Assembly (NCBI GenBank): GCA_022393335.1
Contig: JAJEKB010020839.1
Span: 461,081-525,080 of the forward strand
Reading direction: 5' to 3'
DNA length: 64,000 nucleotides
Origin: Macrotrachela quadricornifera
Taxonomy: Eukaryota; Rotifera; Eurotatoria; Philodinida; Philodinidae
The stretch's first letter is position 1. The number at the start of each line of letters is the position of its first letter. The notes under the pieces were generated by a model, which saw only the letters and a list, made by a program, of their open reading frames with translations, did no database searches and had not been told where the DNA came from. The position numbers and the translations under genes were made by a program. Of this stretch, positions 44,357 to 56,715 are shown piece by piece.

Positions 44357-44713
44357 TTAATTCTAAATGTAAAAGAAAATTGATCTATAAACTATATTCG
44401 ATTGTTTTGTGTTTAAAACAAAATATCTAAAGTTTAATTTAATCAGCAAAATAAAGGATAGTTCATGAATAGATTATTCATTTTAAATAATATTTTTATT
44501 ATTTTATAGAGCATCGAAAAAGAGATTTTTGCTTCAAATGAATATGAATATGCTATCGAAAGAAATTTAACAGATCAAAATTAATCATAAAAAACGTCTA
44601 TATGGGTATAACTATAATATATAATAAATATCTTTTATTGAATATGAAAAATACAAAAATTGAATAATTCATTGATAATTACTAACAATTAAATTTCAAC
44701 TTTACTATCAACT
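44357..44713. other. Convergent 3' region of the propeller and FEM1 genes
   Basis: The two genes point at each other. Poly(A)-signal-like AATAAA occurs on the plus strand near 44449, and on the minus strand as TTTTATTG near 44631-44638. No other feature. Confidence 0.5.
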
Positions 44714-47378
44714 TTAATCAAATAAACCAAAATCCATTTCGTCTTTTGACGATATACTATTATGCATTTGTATAAAATTAGTCAATGCAGTTGGCTTAGG
44801 CCATACATGTTCATAGTTAATTTCTTCAATAGTAATAAGACGTGCACAAAGACATTTGAGTCGTGAAGGATTCTGTCTTGATCGTAAAAGAGTACGCACA
44901 TCAGTGTCAGTTGCTTTATCAAGAGGTGTTTTTCCATAGTAATCAACATAATCGATGTGAACACCTGAATTGAGAAGGATTTCAATTATTTTCATGACAT
45001 TTTCTTTAAGATTTGGAGGAAAACCATGTGAAACAATGTGTAGAGCAGTGCTACTAAGACTGTTATCTCTAGCGTCTATATCAATCCATTGTTGTCCATA
45101 GTCAAGAAGCAGTTGAGTAGAACCCACGTCGGGAAACCTATAAAAGAAAAAATGGCCAGTCAAACAACATGTTCAAACGTGTATTTCGATACAAAAATCA
45201 TGTATCTATAGAAAAAATTAATCTAATAATTTATGATTACTTACGGAAGTACTTGAATGATATCAGCTGGCCGGGAAAAAATATTATTGCTTGTCCAAAA
45301 ACTAACGCTTAGATGTAATAAATTTTGTCCTTGTGTTGTTATATATTGCTTTCGACATAGCTTTCTAATCCATAGAAGAATAGATTGACGATCTTCATTG
45401 CTGATTGTTGATTCTTCAAGAACCTAAAACAGTATTCAACAAGAATAATGAGATATTTATATTTTCAATTTATTTTAATTTTATCAATGATCTATCGAAA
45501 TATGAATATAATCGTTTTAAAATCGGATAAAAATATCAATTAGATTAGATCAATAGTCAAACTATTGAGAATTGATCAGTACAATTTATGTTTCACTATA
45601 GTATAAAATATGATGAAATGACATCACGATCATTGGAAGAGATACTTCGCTATGGCCTATTGCAGTTGTTTAGTTGGTTACAATCAGCAAGTTACAAGTT
45701 TCTGAAATTTATCTATCACAATGTTTATAATAGATTAATCAGCACGATTTATTTTATTTTTGCTCTATACTCTGGTGTGTTACATAATTAGAATGGCAAT
45801 CAAAGCCTATTTTTAAAACTTCTATTGGATATTTGGCATTGTTTTTTTTCATCACTGATGTTCATTTCTCAACTTAGAAGATAAATATTTACGACAATAA
45901 TTATTTCCTTTATAACAATCGTAATTTCGTATTATAATGTTTCCATATGCACAGGATTTGCGTTAACAATCTCCTTCCTTATCCATAATACATCTAAATT
46001 CTATATTTTCTAGGTGATTATTACTGTTTCTAAGGATCTATCATACCTTTGCTGCAAGTGCTATTAGATGTAAGATGTATTTGATAAATTCATCAGTTGG
46101 TTTTTGTTGTGAAGATTCCAAAGCAAGATAACATATTTGCAAGAATTGATCGACAGGAATTGATATTTGAGCAGTAATCATTCTACAAAATATCCATATG
46201 AATCGTCCAAGTGAAAATTCTATTTTCATTTGTTGATGCAAATGAAAGAGATGCAGATTGAGATGAAAAGAACGATCAAATTGGTTAGTTTCTACAAGGA
46301 TATCTCCATAATCAAGTAATGGTCTAAATAATTGCACTTCCATTCGGATGAGAAGAATTCGTTCACAAATAAGTAATGCTTCAATACATACACGATCATT
46401 ATCATATTGAATTTGATCAAGTTCATCAATTGTTTCACATTCCTTCTGAAAATCATAAGCAGCAATTGGCTGAGCCACTATCTTGGGTGTATGAAACAAA
46501 GCACGTTGTTCAAGTGATTTTCTTAATAGACGAACCATTCGTTGACGTTCATTAAGTGTGATAACACCGTTAGAAGTTATATATGAAGAAGCGACGAGTT
46601 CAAGATCATCAAAAGTTGTCTCATCATGAATGAATTCAAGTAAGAAATCAACTGCTTCAAATGCATCTCTTTCGGCTGCCAACATCATAGGTGATTTTCC
46701 ATAACGATTTTTGACAGTAATAGATGCGCCAGATAAACACAGCAGTTTTACTGTTGCCAAATGGCCTTCTCTAGCGGCTGTACTCAGTGCTGTATCTTGC
46801 TCAACATGTGTTCTATAATCAATGTTAGCACCTATATCTAGGAGATAAGTGACAACATCAGTGTGTCCATTATGGGCAGATAGAATTAGACTACTGTATT
46901 TGTTCGCATCATTTGATACCGTTTCATTAACATCAGCATATCCATTCTCAATTAAAAATTGTACAATATCGAGTCGTCCTTCCATACTAGCGTCGATTAA
47001 CAATGGATAATTTGGACCATGATTAACATCGGCTTCACCAAAAGCAATTAAAGTGTGTGCCACTGTGAAGTGACCACGATCTAGAGCACACCATAATGCA
47101 GTTATATATTGGACGAGATTTCCGTTAGAATCGTACACAGTTCCCTCGACTTCGATTCCAGTAGGAAAATAACTAAGTAACACACGCACTACTTCATCAT
47201 GTCCATTGAGAGTGGCCAATATTAGTGGAGTAAAGTATTCATCTTGTTGTTGAATTATTGATGTTAGGAAATTGGAAACATCGGGATATGTGTGAAGATA
47301 TTGATCGAGTTCGATTGATTTACCCTCACGAACGAATTCACAGAGTTCTTGTTCGATACTTAAAGCGTTTTCGTCCAT
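44714..47378 (-). CDS. fem1: FEM1-like ankyrin repeat protein (CUL2 E3 ligase substrate receptor)
   Basis: Three exons on the minus strand: 47378-46047, 45423-45245 and 45137-44714, with GT-AG introns of 623 and 107 bp, giving 644 residues, the usual FEM1 length. N-terminal ankyrin repeats (about 45-265; TPLILATLNGHDEVVRVLL, LIDASMEGRLDIVQFLI, LILSAHNGHTDVVTYLL, TALSTAAREGHLATVKLL, SPMMLAAERDAFEAVDFLL) are followed by the FEM1 middle region (ECETIDELDQIQYDNDRVCI, EALLICERIL, the central TPR-like part). The C-terminal ankyrin pair follows (GQNLLHLSV, then FPDVGSTQLLLDYG, STALHIVSHG, DYYGKTPLDKA), and finally LKCLCARLI..INYEHVWP. FEM1 proteins bind CUL2-elongin and recruit substrates with C-terminal degrons. 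The joins restore LPFPDVGSTQLLLD across the second splice, as in the family. The large first intron shows no extra exon. Confidence 0.9.
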
Positions 47379-49221
47379 TAATATGTTCCTCGTTTAATGT
47401 AAGTGTATTGTCTGATGAATGAAGAAACTTAAATCATTTGTAGTTTATACTTTTCAATGTGATGAAATTAAGGAGGAGTGTGACGTAATTATACATATGA
47501 CACATATGTATTGACGAAATAACTGACGCATAATGGTAAGAACGCAAAACGGAATAATTCAGACAGTACTCGATGAAATAACGTGAATTGAATTCATATA
47601 AGAAGAAAAATAACATACTTTTAGTCAAATAATTTGCAAAACTAAAGAGTGAAAGTGAAGAGTGTTAATTGAAAAACAGAGCAACTTTAAATCATTAATA
47701 AAAAATAATTTAATCTCACAAAATATTCAACAATACTAAAATAAGAAAATCAATTATGTGTATTATAAATCTATTTATATTGACAAGTTTCTTTTTCAAA
47801 AAATTCTGCATATTGCAATGAATAAATTTTTTATTTATATATACAGGATACTTGATCATTACTTGCACAACACTTTTTCTTTTCTTGTGCAATACTCTCT
47901 CCTGTAACAAAAAAAACTTTAATTTAACAGAGCAATATGTTCATTGAAATTCTACTGGATGAGCTATTTTTAATCATTTTAACCAGGCAGACAATAAGTT
48001 CAACTTTGAAAATGTCTGCTTCTACGAAACAAATAATGATATATATAAACTACAGTCTACTTTATTTAACAGTAAAAACTTTTCCTTTGGCATCTTTTTT
48101 CATTTGAAAAGGTAAATATTTATATTATATAATTAGCCTTATATGCAAAAATATTGCTTGCGCCATAATCAAAATTCTAGATCTATGTGATACATCTATA
48201 GTATTAACACAAACTGTGTTAGCATGAGTTACGGATATTTTTAGTTCTTAGTTTTTTCAAAAATTTTCTTTAATACCAGAGCTTGTTAGAACAGAACCAA
48301 TTATATTTTCAAAAACATTGCAAAACATTGGATTTAGTGATGCGCTTTAGATTAGTTATAGCAGAATTTTATTCATTTTAATCTTGAAACAAGCAGTTTT
48401 TATGGTTTTGTTCGTTTTTCATCAATTTCATCTTAATAAAGCTACAAAAAAAATATTTTTTTAATACGCTTTCGATCATAACGAAACTAATGATGTCATG
48501 TAAAATTTTGGAAGATGTTTTCTCTCGAAAACTTGTCTTTCGTCATTTTTTGATACTGTTACAAAAAGGGCATTCAAAAACGTACAATCTTTGCAGCTGT
48601 ATGACTGACTTCTCTTAATTGTTGTTAACTGATTTTCTCACAGAAGTGAGCACAACTTCATCGAACATCGAGTGCAGACTCTTCTTTTTCTTCGAGTTTG
48701 TGATCAACTAGTTTGCGCTTTGTTTGATCTATTGGTTTTTGTCAAGAGATCTGCGGTACAAACTTTTTTATTGTCCCGTTAACCGATAGGAATATAAAAA
48801 TATTGTTTTGTGAAAGACGAATACATCTTTTCTATACTATCAATAGATAACACGAATTTATATAGATAATTATTTGATGAACTAGCTAGCTTTTGATTTA
48901 TATAGTTGGCAGCACAATATCGAACAGAAAATACTGGTGAGTCTAGATCAAATTATTAAGTTGCTGCTTACCAAATGAAATATTGAAACATTAATGAACA
49001 TTTAGTTGCTTGCAGTTAAAATGTAAGTAAAAAAGAAGTTTTGTTTTTGGGATATAATTGCGGTTTAAACACTCTCATTCTCATATACACACTAATTGAT
49101 GCACAGAATATGCTAATTAAAGGAGACGATTTGTTTAAGTTATAGTAGCAGTGAAAGATCTGATGAGTATAAATGAAAATAATCAACTTTGAAAGCATCT
49201 AGCAACAGTTTTTTCTATTAT
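47379..49221. other. Intergenic region, no gene recognised
   Basis: It holds the FEM1 promoter near 47379-47450. The rest is AT-rich with nothing supported. Confidence 0.4.
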
Positions 49222-49730
49222 ACAGGATGGTCTGTACGTAGTTTCAGGATAAAAAACTGAATATCTTCACTCGATTTCAGTCAAATGGTTTGATTTTTTT
49301 TATCGATGATAGAAGGTCACTCAAAATTGTTGTCATCAGGATACAGGCTTTCAGGAAGAGTTCAGTACGTTAGACGCTCCGAATCTACTATGAAAACGGA
49401 AATCATTGTAACTTCATTCTATTCTACCTAATTAGTTTAAAGTCTTGTCTAAATGCAAAGAAATATCCATTTCTGAATCCATTTAGATGTAATAACGTAG
49501 CCTACCATCCAAAATTCTGAGACAATCAAATGATTCATTTTATTAAAGCCTTGTTCAAGCTATAGTATTGGCTCAACTTTGGTTTTTCTATAAGATTTTC
49601 TAATGAAAAAAACTTTGTATGATCCTCTATCATCGATTAAAAAAAATCAGATCCTTTGATTGAAATAGGGTGAAGATATTCAGTTTTTTATCGTAAAGCT
49701 ACTTACGAGCCACCCAGTTCTCCAATGGCA
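49222..49730. repeat. Small MITE-like element, ~100-bp terminal inverted repeats
   Basis: The ends at 49224-49325 and about 49625-49725 are inverted copies sharing ATAAAAAACTGAATATCTTC, then TTTCA.TCAAA, and TTTTTTTATCGATGATAGA. The outer tips read CAGGATGGTC and CTGGGTGGCTCG, like Tc1/mariner-type ends. The internal about 300 bp has no frame. Confidence 0.78.
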
Positions 49731-50024
49731 TGGCAAACAGTAGAGATCTCACAAGACTTTCACGAAACTACAAACTAGTCACGCTGCTGGTTGTGTAGTT
49801 TTCCTTGTATATCAAATAGGGATTTATCAGTGTCATCTTAAAAATCAATTCTCTGTATCAGTTTCTTCTAATAACACGTGAACCATTTCGAAATTTCGGC
49901 CGATTCTATACATAAAAGCATAGAGAACAATAAGTAATCTATGAAGGACAATGAAAAAGTTTACTAGTGATGGAAGATCACCAACTGCTTCCTCGCTTTC
50001 GATTTAAAACTCGTTTTTTAACAA

Positions 50025-50395
50025 ATTATTAAGGTTTTAAGCAAGGTTTTGAGCGAGTTTTTTGCGTCTAAAACTTAAAAAATAAGGAAAAAAAACCGTA
50101 AATATTCTTACACAATTTCCCTATAGGTGCTATCTGCGTTCAAGTTTTCTTTTTTACCAAACTCTTGTGATATTAGGATGTATCATGATGTATATCATGC
50201 CTAGCACATGCATACAGATCTCTTTCTTGAATGCGTTTAATAGGTAAAAAAAAGAACAAAAAGAAAAAGAGTAGGTTTTTTTTATAAATTGTGTAAGAAT
50301 ATTAGCAGTTGTTTCGTCATTTTTTAAGTTTTAGACGCAGAAAACTCGCTCAAAACCTTGCATAGAGCCTTAAAAAATTGTGATATTTTAAATCA
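50025..50395. repeat. Small MITE-like element, ~95-bp terminal inverted repeats
   Basis: The ends at 50028-50125 and 50283-50390 are inverted copies: GCAAGGTTTTGAGCGAGTTT, TGCGTCTAAAACTTAAAAAAT, then AATATTCTTACACAATTT. The core of about 160 bp is non-coding. It lies about 290 bp right of the previous element. Confidence 0.78.
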
Positions 50396-50971
50396 ACACG
50401 TTCGATTTCCGATTGTCACTGAGTATCAGCTTAAAAGCGAGAATTTTAATCATTTGAATAAGCCTCTATCACTGATAAAAACTTCAGCTCGTTTGGTCAA
50501 TATTTGGCGCACATGTCTACACTTCTTATTAGCATGTTATACATGAAGCATCCGACATATATATATATTTACATGCTCTCTCTGTCTCTTTCTCTTTTTA
50601 TTATTTTTTTTTATTACCATATTTATTACATTTGTGTACGAGAGAAGAATTGTGTCTTTCTCCTTATCTTTCTTACTCTCTTTTGTAGAATATTTTAATC
50701 TGAAACATTTCCATGTTCTAAACTATATTATCTTACCATTCCTTTCACTTTTCTTTTTGCCTTAGTCTAGATCTTGTGATATATCTTGAAAAGTTTTTCA
50801 AACGATTAACTGCAAGTGAAGGCAAAAACAGAGAAAATTTTAAAATTATATTTACTTTTCTTCTTTCTCCTTTTTTTTGTACGGTACTGGAAATGTTAAC
50901 CTTACGCAGGGCAATAAGCCATTATATTAAAAAAAAAATTTTTATTCTATTAGGCAATCAATCTTACAACA
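50396..50971. other. Promoter side of the ADP-ribosyltransferase gene
   Basis: Includes a pyrimidine-rich stretch at 50575-50620 (TCTCTCTGTCTCTTTCTC). No gene recognised. Confidence 0.4.
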
Positions 50972-53854
50972 ATGACAACGATGAGCACAACATCATATCG
51001 AATAATTCAAAATTTCCATTTAGTCTGGCTAGATGAAAATATTGACAAAACCAATGATGACTGTCGCAATTCTATTAATAAACTACGACAAGTCATCAAT
51101 ACTATTAATACATTCATCGATGCAGATCAATGCATCGATTTTATCACCGACATAAAAGAAGATGCATTAATGATTATTTCTCAACAACTAAGTCAAAGAA
51201 TTATTCCATTTGTTCATGATATTCCTCGAATAGCTTGTATTTACATTTTTGATGAGAATAACTTAGAACACGAAACACAAATAAAGCAATGGATAAAAGT
51301 GAAAGATGTATTCACAAAAGTAACATCTATCTGTGAGGCAATTAAACATACCGTGAAAGATTATGATCGTAACATGGTTTCTATATCCTTTCTTACAAAT
51401 AGTGATGGAAGTTCAAATAAGAATCTTGACCAGCTGGATCCATCCTTTATGTATACGCAAATACTGAAGGAAATACTACTGACAATTGATTTCAAGAAAG
51501 AGCATATTAAAGATTTTTTCACGTACTATCGTGAACAATTTGTCAACAATAATGGCCAACTGAAAAAAATTGATATGATCGAAAAAGAATATCATAAACA
51601 TCAACCGATTTGGTGGTATACGTCTGACCTTTTTTTTTATTCTATGGTTAATAAAGCATTACGCGAGATGCATTTCGAGTTGATTATTAATATGGGCTTC
51701 TTCATTCATGACCTCTACGATGATATTTTTGCACTATATATCAAACAATACAAAGGAAAAAGCTATTCAGACTCGTTTACTGTATATCGTGGTCAAGGTT
51801 TAACTCCGAAAGCTTTCAATCGTATGAAACAAATACAAGGAGGATTGATGTCATTCAATAGTTTTCTATCGACAAGTCTCGATCGAGAAACATCTTTTTT
51901 TTATGCCGAAACCAATCGACATAATCCTGATTTGATAAGTGTTTTCTTTGAAATCAAAATTGATCCATCGATATCTTCAATTTCATTTGCGGATGTAAAG
52001 AATGTTAGTTATTTTCAAACAGAAGAAGAGATTCTTTTTTCTATGCACTCCATTTTTCGTATTGAACAAGTAACACAAATAAATAATGACGATCGTTTTT
52101 GGAACGTAGAATTAACACTAACTGACAACAACGATCCTGAACTACATAATTTAACTGAAATTATGCGAAAGGAGATAAGTGGATCGACAGGATGGCATCA
52201 ACTTGGTCATCTTATGATTAAAGTATCACAATTGGATAAGGCAGAAGAATTGTATGAAATATTACTTAAACAGACGATGAATGAAAGTGAGGAAGCAGAT
52301 TTAATTCACATGCTCGGAATGATCAAGAGAAATCAAGGTAAATATGCGGAAGCTGCTGAATATTATGAAAAATCAATCAAGATCAAGCAGGAAATTTTTC
52401 CTCAAAGTCATTTCGATTTAGATTCTTCTTATAATAATCTTGGGGAAATATATGAGAACATGGGTGAACATGGGAAAGCACTTTCGTACTATGAACAAGC
52501 TTTTAAAATCCAATAAAAAGCTATTCCTGTAAATTATCTTGCCATGGCTATTTCGTACAACAACATTGCAGGAGTGTATTTCAATATGAACGAGCATACG
52601 AAATCACTTTTATATTATGAAAAGGCACTGGACCTCTTTAAAGAAATTCTTCCTGCAAATCATCCTCATTTGGCTACATCTTATAATAATATCGGTGCAG
52701 TATATAAGAGCATCGGCGAACACTCAAAAGCTCTTTTATACAATAAAAAATCCTTAGAAATATTTGAAAAAATTCTTCCTGAATATCATCCTGATTTTGC
52801 TCAATTGTACAACAACATCGGAGAGTTATATAGAAACATGGGCAATTACTCGAAAGCATTTACATATTATGAAACAGCACGTGAAATCTTAGAAAAAGCT
52901 CTTTCTACAAGTCATCCTACTTTGGCTATATGTTATAATAATATCGCCGGAATGTATTACAACATGAACAAATATCGAGATGCACTTTCATATTATGAAA
53001 AAGCACTTGCAATCTTTCAAAAAACTCTTTCTGCGAATCATCCACATTTAGCTACCTCTTATAATAACATTGGTATGGTATATAATAAGATGAATGAATA
53101 TTCAATAGCACTTTCATATTATGAAAAAGAACTTGCAATCCAGAAAAAAACTCTTTCTGAAAATCATCCAGATTTGGTTACTTCTTATAATAACATCGGT
53201 ATGATGTATGACAGCAACATGGGAGAATATTCAAAAGCACTATTATATTATGAAAAGGCAATTGAAATTCAACAAAAACTTCTTCCTGCAAACCATCCTG
53301 ATTTGGCTACTTCTTACGACAATATTGGGATGATCTATTCCAAGATGGGTCAGTACTTGAAAGCAATTTCATATTATGACAAAGCGCTTCAGATAAAACA
53401 AAAAATTCATCCTGAAAACCATCGCAATTTGGCTACTTCTTACAATATCATTGGTATGATGTATAGAAAGATGGATGAGTATTCAAAAGCATTATTACAT
53501 TATGAAAAAGGTCTCGAAGTCCAACAAAAACATCTTCCCGCGAATCATGCTGATTTGGCTATTTGTTATAAGGGAATTGGTACGATATACGATGAAATGC
53601 ATGAGTATTCGAAAGCACTTTTATATTATGAAAAAGCACTTGAAATCGAGCAAAAATCACATGCTGAAAATCATTCAAATTTATCTTCTACTTACAACAG
53701 TATCGGTTTGGTATATTGCAAGATTGAGAATTATTCGAAAGCTCTTCCATATTTTGAAAGTACTTTAGACATTTTTCAACGTTCAATGCCTTCTAATCAT
53801 TCTAAGATTGAAGCTGCGAAAAAAGTTATTGAATTTATTAAAGAGAAATTATGA
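50972..53854 (+). CDS. NAD-arginine ADP-ribosyltransferase fused to kinesin-light-chain-type TPRs; one internal stop
   Basis: Reading from ATG gives 514 codons, a TAA at 52514-52516, then the same frame to 53854 (961 codons in all). Residues about 10-115 form an alpha/beta domain (FHLVWLDENIDK, DADQCIDFITDI, IPRIACIYIFDEN) with a receiver-like pattern. The ART domain (about 200-390) has the R-S-E triad: Arg273 (VYRGQG), Ser300-Thr301-Ser302 (FLSTSLDR) and Glu351/Glu353 (QTEEEILF). Twelve TPRs of 42 residues follow (SYNNIG.VY..MGEYSKALSYYEKAL..., with NHP.LAT), 10 of them after the stop. The stop replaces the Gln of a KIQQKA-type sequence, so one C-to-T change explains it. This family is expanded in bdelloids. 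The likely role is NAD-dependent modification of target proteins chosen by the TPRs. Read-through, sequencing error or a recent null allele are all possible. AATAAA lies near 53885. Confidence 0.9.
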
Positions 53855-54284
53855 ATGATTTTTGTTCGAGTTAATTTTTTTAGTAATAAAAGGGTATGTT
53901 TTTCAATGATGAAGAAACTTTCATCTTAATTTTTGGTCATACCAACAGAACGATGCTTGTCAATGTAAAATGTGTCTTGAGTCCCAACCCCTCAATATCA
54001 ACGCAGCGCGATGAACAACAAGAGTATACGTTTGTCTGTATCGCAAAAACAAAGAGCTCAAGTTATCAATCAAAGAGTCATTGGCGAACGTATTTCTCTC
54101 AACTAGTGTCTACTGGCAACAAAACATTTTTTCTTTCATCTTATCAGCCACGTACCGTATTTGTAAGAAATAATTTCATGAGACGCCGAAGAATTATCGC
54201 GTCAGATTTCAACATATCAAAACTCTTAATATAATGCACTGGTCTTGTTTTTATTTCTTGAGAGTGAAGGTGTGAATAACAAAG

Positions 54285-54308
54285 CAAACCGTGATCGTGA
54301 TTTCGTCC
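54285..54308 (-). ncRNA. 3' half of a hammerhead ribozyme (truncated)
   Basis: On the minus strand GGAC (54308-54305) is followed by GAAA (54304-54301), the stem III stub ATCACGATC with the ATC cleavage site, then ACGG and a TTTGCTTTGTTATTCACACC tail. It resembles the sequence after both full hammerheads. The CTGATGA core and 5' strands of stems I and II are absent upstream, so the copy was truncated inside the ribozyme. Confidence 0.5.
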
Positions 54309-54910
54309 TTGCTTAATTGTATAAATAGAATCTATTCTAATGATCCAAAGATCACAAATAAGTCTTCTCGATTTATAAGATCTATCTAATATTTTGAAAA
54401 GAAATTGGACAGGTAGATTTAAGTTACAGACTTATCGGTGAAAATTTGAACCCACTATTATGTTTTTCGAGTTTCTTTTTCATTTTTCGCAAAATCAATT
54501 TTTTCGACCATACCGTTTATATGGGCAAGAATTTCTCAATAACGACTCAATAAAGAAGAGATTATTCTTTTTTTATTGAATAGAGGAGAGTTTGGGCTAG
54601 CTCCTTCCAGAATCCGATTTTTCAATTTCTCTTTTGCTAAAATAAAAAACTTAGACATTCGATTTGGATGAGCGCTGTGAATTTGAACATTTTCTGAGAA
54701 AGTGTTTTTAAAAAGCAGACAAAGAGAAATTCAAAAATTGGAGCCTGGGAAGATCTAGGGAAGGTACTTTTGACCAATAAATTGGCTGTAACGCATTCGT
54801 TTCTCAGAGATTTGAGGAGATATTTTAACTATAGTCTCCACTAGCCAAGACTAAGATTCTCTGAAATTTTCATTGAAACTGGATGAAAAATGACAAAAAT
54901 GGTTTCTGAA

Positions 54911-54929
54911 GGGGGGGGGGGGGGGGGGG
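54911..54929 (+). repeat. Homopolymer run of 19 G
   Basis: A run of 19 G in AT-rich DNA, seen directly. Its true length in the genome is uncertain, because such runs are error-prone in sequencing. Confidence 0.8.
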
Positions 54930-55363
54930 CTTTAATAAAACATTTTTTTCAATTCATGAAGTGATTTTAATAGCAAGTATCAAAATAGATTTATGAAATA
55001 TAATGTGATTTACTTCCAAGGAATGCAAATTCGAAGTATATAAGTTAGATAACGACCCTCAAATCATGTTTTCATACAAGAAAATCCATTTGATAAAATG
55101 ATTTAATTTCTCTTGATCAGTTTTATTGATCATAGAAAGATCAACGTCAATCTAGGCATGACAAAAAATTGAGAAAGTGACAAATTTTCTTTCGCAATTT
55201 CATGACGCATTGATTTACGTATGTTGAATTGCGAAAGTACATCACATTTATATATATATATAGTCGATGCAGCAGTGACAAGTGCATCAGTGTAGATAAA
55301 ATAGTGTAATTCATTTTGAATTTATTATTTTGATAAATAAAAAATTCTTATTTGTCTCCGTAT

Positions 55364-56442
55364 ATGACAATATATATCGATGACAAAAATAACAAATGGT
55401 TTCGTGACACAAATGCAATATTTTGGCCCGGTCAAGAATTTTCACTTGAAATCGAGGAGATTTTATATCATCAACGATCAAAATATCAAGATGTTCTAGT
55501 TTTCAAAAGGTACTTTCTTGTTGATGATCTTTTTCATATAATTTCATTCAATATATATATATTAATTAGTAAAACTTATGGTAACGTACTTGTATTGGAT
55601 AATTGTATTCAATGTACTGAAAGAGATGAATTTGCTTATCAAGAAATGGCAGCTTTTCTTCCCTTGTTGGCACATCCGAATCCACAACGGGTACTTATTG
55701 TTGGTGGAGGAGATGGTGGTGTCATTCGTGAAGTAGTTAAACATCCACAAGTGGAAGAAGTTATTCTTTGTGAAATTGATTCTGTAAAAATTTAATCTTC
55801 AAAAAAAGAGAAAATCTTGATTTCATTTTGAAATAGGATGTTATTGATGTAAGCAAAAAATATCTTCCTAATATGGCAAAAGGATTTGCTAGTCCTAAGA
55901 CAACAGTTATTATCGATGATGCTTGTGAATACCTTAAACAACATAGAAATAAATTTGATGTTATTATCACTGACTCATCTGATCCTGATGGTAATTTTGT
56001 TGATTAAAAATGATTGTAATTTATTTCGAGAATTTTTTAAGGTCCAGCTAAAGTTTTGTTTGAAAAACCCTATTATTCATTAATGAAAGGAGCACTTAAA
56101 CAACCAAATGGTATCATCTGTTGTCAAGGTGAATGTATTTGGTTAGATTTACCTTTAATTAAAAAACTAATGCAAATTGGTAATAATCTATTTCCATCGG
56201 TGGCTTATGCTAATGTATCAATACCATCATATCCATGTGGTGCATTGGGTTTTGTTGTTTGTAGTCTTAATGAAGTAAAGATATTTTTCGTAAGAACATT
56301 GTCATTGATTCCTTTTATTCAGAAGGTTAAATTAACTGAACCGATTAATGTAAAATTAGCTGATGAACTCAATACAAAATATTATACAGCTGATATTCAT
56401 CAAGCTGCTTTTGCTCTACCTGCATTCGTTCGTCAAGTATAG
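55364..56442 (+). CDS. SRM: Spermidine synthase
   Basis: Five exons, 55364-55509, 55570-55783, 55837-55990, 56042-56274 and 56323-56442, with GT-AG introns of 48-60 bp, give 288 residues, near the usual length. I start at the ATG at 55364; the frame reads back to a TTG 12 bp earlier. Motifs in order: [39 protein letters not shown] (AG/T splice gives FKSKTYG), [10 protein letters not shown], the methyltransferase-fold loop [36 protein letters not shown], and [14 protein letters not shown] with the catalytic Asp (joined across the third intron). Then [37 protein letters not shown]. It transfers aminopropyl from decarboxylated S-adenosylmethionine to putrescine in the cytosol. A core metabolic gene between accessory genes. 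AATAAA lies near 56563. Confidence 0.95.
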
Positions 56443-56715
56443 ATATAGAAAAATGTAATCTACAAATTAATCTTCTTTTTTTTCTAGGAATTAGAAAACA
56501 AGAATCAATAATTATGTTTCATCGGACTGTCGATTTTTTTCTGTTTTTTCAATATAATTTTGAATAAATTTTCTTCGAACATACAACAATTGTTTTCTAT
56601 GAAATGATTTTGCCCATATATTTTAATTAATCTTCAAAAATAAAAGAACTTCAAAAAAAAACTGTTTAGTTTTTAACATCGTTCATTTTCATTTTAGTTT
56701 TCTTCTCTAATAAAT

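Larger units (their letters stand above)
53855..55363. other. Intergenic region with a Penelope-like terminal fragment and a poly-G run
   Basis: An open frame of 112 codons at 53896-54234 is slightly GC-richer but unrecognised. Given the hammerhead half on the minus strand at 54285-54308, it may be part of a Penelope-like terminal region. The rest is AT-rich with no gene. Confidence 0.4.

Noticed and set aside
49150..49185. CTGATGAGTATAAATGAAAA as another hammerhead
   Set aside because: Stem II would have at most two pairs and stem I does not pair.
53475..53768. 97-codon second frame in the TPR region
   Set aside because: A frame shadow that repeats with the TPR period.
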